Shown piece by piece: positions 60,178 to 64,000 of a DNA stretch of 64,000 nucleotides. The position numbers were made by a program, and so were the translations under genes. A model generated the notes under the pieces. The model was not told the DNA's origin. It ran no database searches and saw only the letters and a program-made list of their open reading frames with translations. Source of the DNA: Streptomyces polyasparticus (lineage in GTDB: Bacteria; Actinomycetota; Actinomycetes; Streptomycetales; Streptomycetaceae); the NCBI RefSeq assembly GCF_014493765.1, contig NZ_JACTVJ010000004.1, positions 248,001 to 312,000 on the forward strand, in the 5' to 3' direction. The stretch's first letter is position 1. Every line of letters begins with the position of its first letter.

Positions 60178-61851
60178 TCACGGAGTGGGGTTCGGCGACG
60201 GGGAAGGCGAAGGCGACTCCGCGGCCGCCACCTTCAGCTCGATGTCGAGCTTGCCGCCGCCGTTCGCGAGCAGACGCAGCGTGTACGTACCGGCCGTGTC
60301 GTCCGCGTAGATCTCCGGCACCTTCACCGTGCCGTCGGCGCCCGTGGTGAGCGTCAGCGTCCGGATGACCTTGCCGTCGGCGTCCTTGAAATAAGGACCG
60401 GCGTCGTTGGGGTCGCCCTCCGCATTCTTGATCATCGTGGCGGTGACCTTGACACCCGCCGCGGCCGCACCGTCCAGCGTGGCCTTCACCTCGACGGTCT
60501 CGGCGAACGCCGCACCCGGCGCACCGGTCAGCGTGGCCGTGGCACTCGTCAGCGCGTCGGCCTGACGGGCCGTGACCGTGGCGGAGAAGTCCGCGGTGAT
60601 CACCCGGCTGCCCTCGGTGGTGGTGGCGCGGATGACGAACTCCCCGGGCTGCTCCCCCGCCAGGATCCTGGGCGCGGTCGCGAAACCGGAGATGTCGGTG
60701 GTGACGACGGCCGACTTCGACCCGTCGGCGAACGTCGCCTGCGTACTGCCGACGATCGCGAACCGCACCGCCTGCTTGGGCACCCCGGCACCGGAGGACG
60801 TGGCCGCCTTCACCTTCGGGCTGCTCGCGAAAGCGGTGCCCTCGGTGGCGGTGAACGGGCCACCGCTCTTGACCAGCCGGGCGACGGTCACCGGCGTGGG
60901 CGTCGTCGGCGGAGTGGTCGGGGGCGTCGTGGGCGGAGTCGTCGGCGGAGTGGTGGGGGGCGGCGTGGTCGCACCGCCGCCGGAGGGCGGGGTCGTGGCA
61001 CCCGGAGACGTCGGGCCCGGCGTCGGGTCCGGGTCCGGAATGTCGTCGTCACTGCGGTTGCCCGGCTCACGGCCCGTGCCGTCCGGCACCGTGTCGACAC
61101 CCTTGCGGAACTTCTCCAGCCACTTCAGGACCAGATCGAGATAGTCCGTGGAGTGGTTGTAGCTCAGGATCGCCTCACGCAGATCCGCGGCCTTCGACAG
61201 ATCACGGTTGTTGGCACACAGATACTTGCCGGCCGCGAGCGCCGCGTCATAGACGTTGTTCGGATCCTCCCGGCCGTCCCCGTTGCCGTCCTGACCCCAC
61301 GTCGCCCAGGTCTGCGGAATGAACTGCATGGGGCCGACAGCCTTGTCGTGCACCGTGTCACCGTCATAGACACCGCCGTCGGTGTCGGTGATGTTCGCAA
61401 AACCGTTGCCGTTCAACTGCGGGCCCAGAATCGGCGCGTTGGTCGTGCCGTTCGCATCGACCTTGCCACCGCGCGCGTGCCCCGACTCGACCTGACCGAT
61501 CGCCGCCAGCAGCTCCCACGGAAGGTTGCACCCCGGATTGTCGCCGCGCAGCGCGTTCTCGGCCTTCTTGTACGCATCGAGAACCGTCTCCGGTATCCCC
61601 GACGTATCGGCCTCGACGGAGTCACCCGGGCTGTCGACATCCGGCGAAACAAGATCGGGCAGATCCGTGTAGTACGAGTCGTCGCCACTCGCCGAATCGG
61701 GAGCCTCGACCTTCCCCGTGGACTGACGCCCACCCGAAGGAACATCCGTGACGCCGGGCGCCTGCGAGGCGGACAGGGCGGCGAACGCCGCCGCGGCCAC
61801 CGCGGCCGCTGCCGTTGTCTTCCGCATCCGCTTACCGAAGAGCGCTCGCAT
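60178..61851 (-). CDS. Secreted lytic transglycosylase with Ig-like domains
   Basis: A 557-residue exported murein-degrading enzyme. A signal peptide with a basic start (MRALFGKRMRKTT) is followed by a lytic transglycosylase domain (LLAAIGQVESGHA with the catalytic Glu, GPMQFIPQTWATWG) that contains an EF-hand-like loop DGNGDGRED. A Pro/Thr linker TTPPTTPP is next, then two Ig-like beta domains. It cleaves peptidoglycan to 1,6-anhydromuropeptides, with the Ig-like part reaching the wall or partner proteins. ATG 61851. Confidence 0.9.
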   Translation of the reverse strand: MRALFGKRMRKTTAAAAVAAAAFAALSASQAPGVTDVPSGGRQSTGKVEAPDSASGDDSYYTDLPDLVSPDVDSPGDSVEADTSGIPETVLDAYKKAENALRGDNPGCNLPWELLAAIGQVESGHARGGKVDANGTTNAPILGPQLNGNGFANITDTDGGVYDGDTVHDKAVGPMQFIPQTWATWGQDGNGDGREDPNNVYDAALAAGKYLCANNRDLSKAADLREAILSYNHSTDYLDLVLKWLEKFRKGVDTVPDGTGREPGNRSDDDIPDPDPTPGPTSPGATTPPSGGGATTPPPTTPPTTPPTTPPTTPPTTPTPVTVARLVKSGGPFTATEGTAFASSPKVKAATSSGAGVPKQAVRFAIVGSTQATFADGSKSAVVTTDISGFATAPRILAGEQPGEFVIRATTTEGSRVITADFSATVTARQADALTSATATLTGAPGAAFAETVEVKATLDGAAAAGVKVTATMIKNAEGDPNDAGPYFKDADGKVIRTLTLTTGADGTVKVPEIYADDTAGTYTLRLLANGGGKLDIELKVAAAESPSPSPSPNPTP

Positions 61852-62094
61852 GCCTACGGTTCCCCTCCTGCAGTTCCCACCCGGCGCGCGCTCCCCACGC
61901 GCCAACGCACGCGACCCTACGACAACTTCCCTTGCGCAGAAACAGGTTGCTGTCCGGTTTATGACCGGATGGCTATGTGTGTGCACTCGGAAAGTTCACC
62001 GCGGCCGCACGGCACCTTCCACCGTCGATCAAGATGTCCCCGTACGCATACACGCCCGCCATGTGCCCGCCACCCGCCCGCCCCAGGAGCACCG

Positions 62095-62985
62095 TTGCCG
62101 TTCACGCTCAGCCACGCCGCCGCCGTACTGCCCCTGGTACGCAGGGACGGAACCGGGCGCGGACCCCTGCTGCCCTCCGCGATGATCGCGGGCTCCTTCG
62201 CCCCCGACCTCACCTACTTCGCGGCAAGCGTGCTGCCCGGCGCCATGGAATTCGGCACCTTCACCCACTCCTGGCCCGGCGTCCTCACCGCGGACGCCGC
62301 CATCACCGCACTCCTCGTCGCGGCATGGCTGCTCCTGCGCGAACCCGTCATCGCCCTGCTGCCCCACACCTGGCAAGGACGCGCACTCGGACTCCTCCGC
62401 GGACGCACATGGCACCAACGCCCGCGCGGCCCCCTGCTGTTGTGGGCCTACCTGTCCGCCGTCCTCGGCGCCGCGACCCACACCGTATGGGACGCCTTCA
62501 CCCACCACGACCGCTGGGGCAGCGAACTCCTGCCCGCACTCGACGACAACATCGCCGGACAACCCCTCTTCTGGTACCTCCAATACGGCGGCTCCGCACT
62601 CGCCCTGCTCGCCGTGACCTGCTTCACCACCTCGGCCCTGCGCAGAACCAAAGCCGCCCCCACCGACACCCTGCCGCACCTCACCCACCGCGCCCGACTC
62701 GGCGCACTCGCCCTCATCGGCACATGCGTCCTCCTCGGAGCAGCCCACCGCACCGCACGCTGGCTCGACCACTGGGGCGGCATGCCCGGAAAACCCTGGG
62801 AAATCATCCCCACCCTCTGCTTCGGCGCCGGCGCAGGACTCGTCCCCGGACTCCTCCTGTACGCGACAGCAGTCAGGGTGCGGCCGGACCGGACGGGTCC
62901 TGACGCGACGGGCCGGACGGATCCTCACACGGCGGACCAGCAGGATCCGCACCCGGCGGAACCGACCCGTCCGACTCCTCACTGA
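62095..62985 (+). CDS. DUF4184 membrane protein
   Basis: A 296-residue protein with the DUF4184 start LPFTLSHAAAVLPL, APDLTYFA and THTVWDAFTHHDRWG, the His-rich pattern that suggests a metal site at the membrane surface. There are about five to six helices. TTG 62095 is the start, with AGGAG six bases upstream. The Asp/Thr/Pro-rich C-terminal tail overlaps the convergent gene by 113 bp. Confidence 0.85.
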   Translation: MPFTLSHAAAVLPLVRRDGTGRGPLLPSAMIAGSFAPDLTYFAASVLPGAMEFGTFTHSWPGVLTADAAITALLVAAWLLLREPVIALLPHTWQGRALGLLRGRTWHQRPRGPLLLWAYLSAVLGAATHTVWDAFTHHDRWGSELLPALDDNIAGQPLFWYLQYGGSALALLAVTCFTTSALRRTKAAPTDTLPHLTHRARLGALALIGTCVLLGAAHRTARWLDHWGGMPGKPWEIIPTLCFGAGAGLVPGLLLYATAVRVRPDRTGPDATGRTDPHTADQQDPHPAEPTRPTPH

Positions 62986-63946
62986 TCTCACTCAACGGCG
63001 TCAACCCCTGCCCCCCGGCACGCCCCTTGTTCAACGCACGATGCACCACCTGCGCCACCCGCTCGATCGTCCGCACCCCCTGCGCCTTCGACGGATTGTC
63101 ATGACTCAGCACCACGATCCGATACGTACGCCCCGCCCCCGTGAACGCACCCACACTGTGCACCCGCCACCCATGCGTCGCCCGCGGCAGCCACCCGTTC
63201 TTCACATGCGCCGTGACACCCTTCGCCATCCCCGACGGCACACCCCACCGCTGATCCGCACGCACCTTCCGCAACTGCTCCAGCCCATACCCACGCGACC
63301 GCAGAAACGACCGCGCCTCCGTCAGCACACCCAGCAACCGCATCTGATCCAACGCCGTCGTACGCGTCAGACCCCACAGACCATTCGGGCCCGGAACGGT
63401 CGAGGTCGCCCGCGCCTTGCTCAGAAAACGCTCGATACGACTGGGCCCGAGATCCTGCCAGAGCTGCCAAGCCGAACCATTGTCCGAGACCTGGATCATC
63501 GGCGGGACACGACGGGCCTCCCACCCGGTGAGCTTGCGACGCCACTGCTCCGCCCGCCACAGCACCGTCTCCATGATCAACACCTTGGCGATGCTCGCCG
63601 AGTCGTAAGGCCGATTCGCATCCACCGCACACCACAAGTCACTCGCATCGTCATGCACCGCCACCGACACCGTGCCACCACCCGCCCGGGACGACAAAGC
63701 CGCCCGTATGTCCTTCGACATACGAGCGGCAAGACCCGGATCACGAGCAGAACGACAAGCCGGCGCTATCGCAGCACCCCGACGCACAGCATTCGCATCG
63801 GCCGCCGCAGCTATCGGAGCAATCAGCGCAGAAGCCACCGCGGCAGCAACCGCAGGACGCCAATGCCGCCCGCCACCGGCCACGCCATGACGGCGACGAA
63901 TGGCCTGACGAGTGAGCGTACGGCGCGTGCGTATGTGAAGACCCAT
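62873..63946 (-). CDS. Secreted serine beta-lactamase-fold protein
   Basis: A 357-residue exported protein of the class A beta-lactamase/DD-peptidase fold. The nucleophile motif SxxK is S118-I-A-K121, the second motif is SDN at 154-156, and KTG is replaced by KNG (HVKNGWLP). The KNG change and the lack of a proper omega-loop Glu speak against true beta-lactamase activity; a wall-remodelling peptidase or esterase is more likely. An arginine-rich, long signal peptide precedes. ATG 63946; GTG 63955 is possible. Confidence 0.82.
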   Translation of the reverse strand: MGLHIRTRRTLTRQAIRRRHGVAGGGRHWRPAVAAAVASALIAPIAAAADANAVRRGAAIAPACRSARDPGLAARMSKDIRAALSSRAGGGTVSVAVHDDASDLWCAVDANRPYDSASIAKVLIMETVLWRAEQWRRKLTGWEARRVPPMIQVSDNGSAWQLWQDLGPSRIERFLSKARATSTVPGPNGLWGLTRTTALDQMRLLGVLTEARSFLRSRGYGLEQLRKVRADQRWGVPSGMAKGVTAHVKNGWLPRATHGWRVHSVGAFTGAGRTYRIVVLSHDNPSKAQGVRTIERVAQVVHRALNKGRAGGQGLTPLSEISEESDGSVPPGADPAGPPCEDPSGPSRQDPSGPAAP

Positions 63947-64000
63947 GCCCGCCACGATGCCGGGACGCCCGCAGTCAGGCCTGACTGCGAGGGCCGTCTG

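Overview
The window is chromosomal DNA of a Streptomyces-type actinomycete. GC is very high, third codon positions are almost all G/C, GTG and TTG starts are frequent, and many families are typical of the genus: DUF397/XRE pairs, DUF574 methyltransferases, DUF2293, DUF5999, DUF6343, DUF3068/SPW_0924. The rpsA - PAC2 - coaE stretch at 50-54 kb and the general gene order suggest the conserved core of the linear chromosome rather than an arm. I see no insertion sequence, prophage, CRISPR array or biosynthetic cluster.

Layout. 1-9 kb: partial methyltransferase, a lipoprotein, a CBS-domain protein, a kinase-like protein, a DUF1772 membrane protein, DUF2293, a 2-hydroxyacid dehydrogenase, an orphan GltD-type oxidoreductase, a secreted SGNH hydrolase and a DUF574 methyltransferase. 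8.8-13.4 kb: a WhiJ-like regulatory triad (DUF397, XRE-DUF5753, anti-sigma-type ATPase) around a palindromic intergenic region, then an ABC exporter. 13.4-23 kb: a large secreted subtilase, an amidohydrolase, a WGR/beta-propeller protein, a bile-acid/sodium-symporter-type carrier, and a structured RNA locus beside a conserved gene of unknown function. 23.5-31 kb: DHA2 drug exporters (one with a divergent MarR and a PPOX flavoprotein), a pentapeptide-like membrane protein and a nucleotidyltransferase. 31-37 kb: small metabolic enzymes separated by tandem repeats, and a twice-frameshifted proline iminopeptidase. 37.5-40.7 kb: trehalose PTS (treB) plus phosphotrehalase (treC). 40.7-49.5 kb: a secreted hydrolase, AraC regulator, molybdenum hydroxylase pair, S4 protein, DoxX, cupin and a solute-binding protein. 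49.5-54 kb: TPR protein, DUF3592, coaE, PAC2, rpsA. 54-64 kb: methyltransferase, GH6 cellulase-type enzyme, a palindromic intergenic element, hrpB, DUF3068 with SPW_0924, a lytic transglycosylase, DUF4184 and a beta-lactamase-fold protein.

The most unusual signal is on the minus strand at about 21,430-21,585. It contains every helix of a tRNA (7-bp acceptor, 5-bp T arm with TTCAAAT loop, D arm with GG, 5-7-bp anticodon stem, 5-nt variable loop), but circularly permuted: the 3' half comes before the 5' half, and the acceptor ends are joined by a 29-nt linker. This is the topology known from the tRNA-mimicking module of bacterial Y RNAs (YrlA class) and from permuted tRNA genes. A second theme is tandem-repeat expansion at or near gene ends. 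Period-24 arrays (8 codons in frame) occur independently in three unrelated proteins and once between genes, and 16-, 19-, 21-, 23-, 29- and 30-bp arrays occur elsewhere.

Starts were chosen by ribosome-binding site and homology reasoning from sequence alone. Family names are recalled, not searched.
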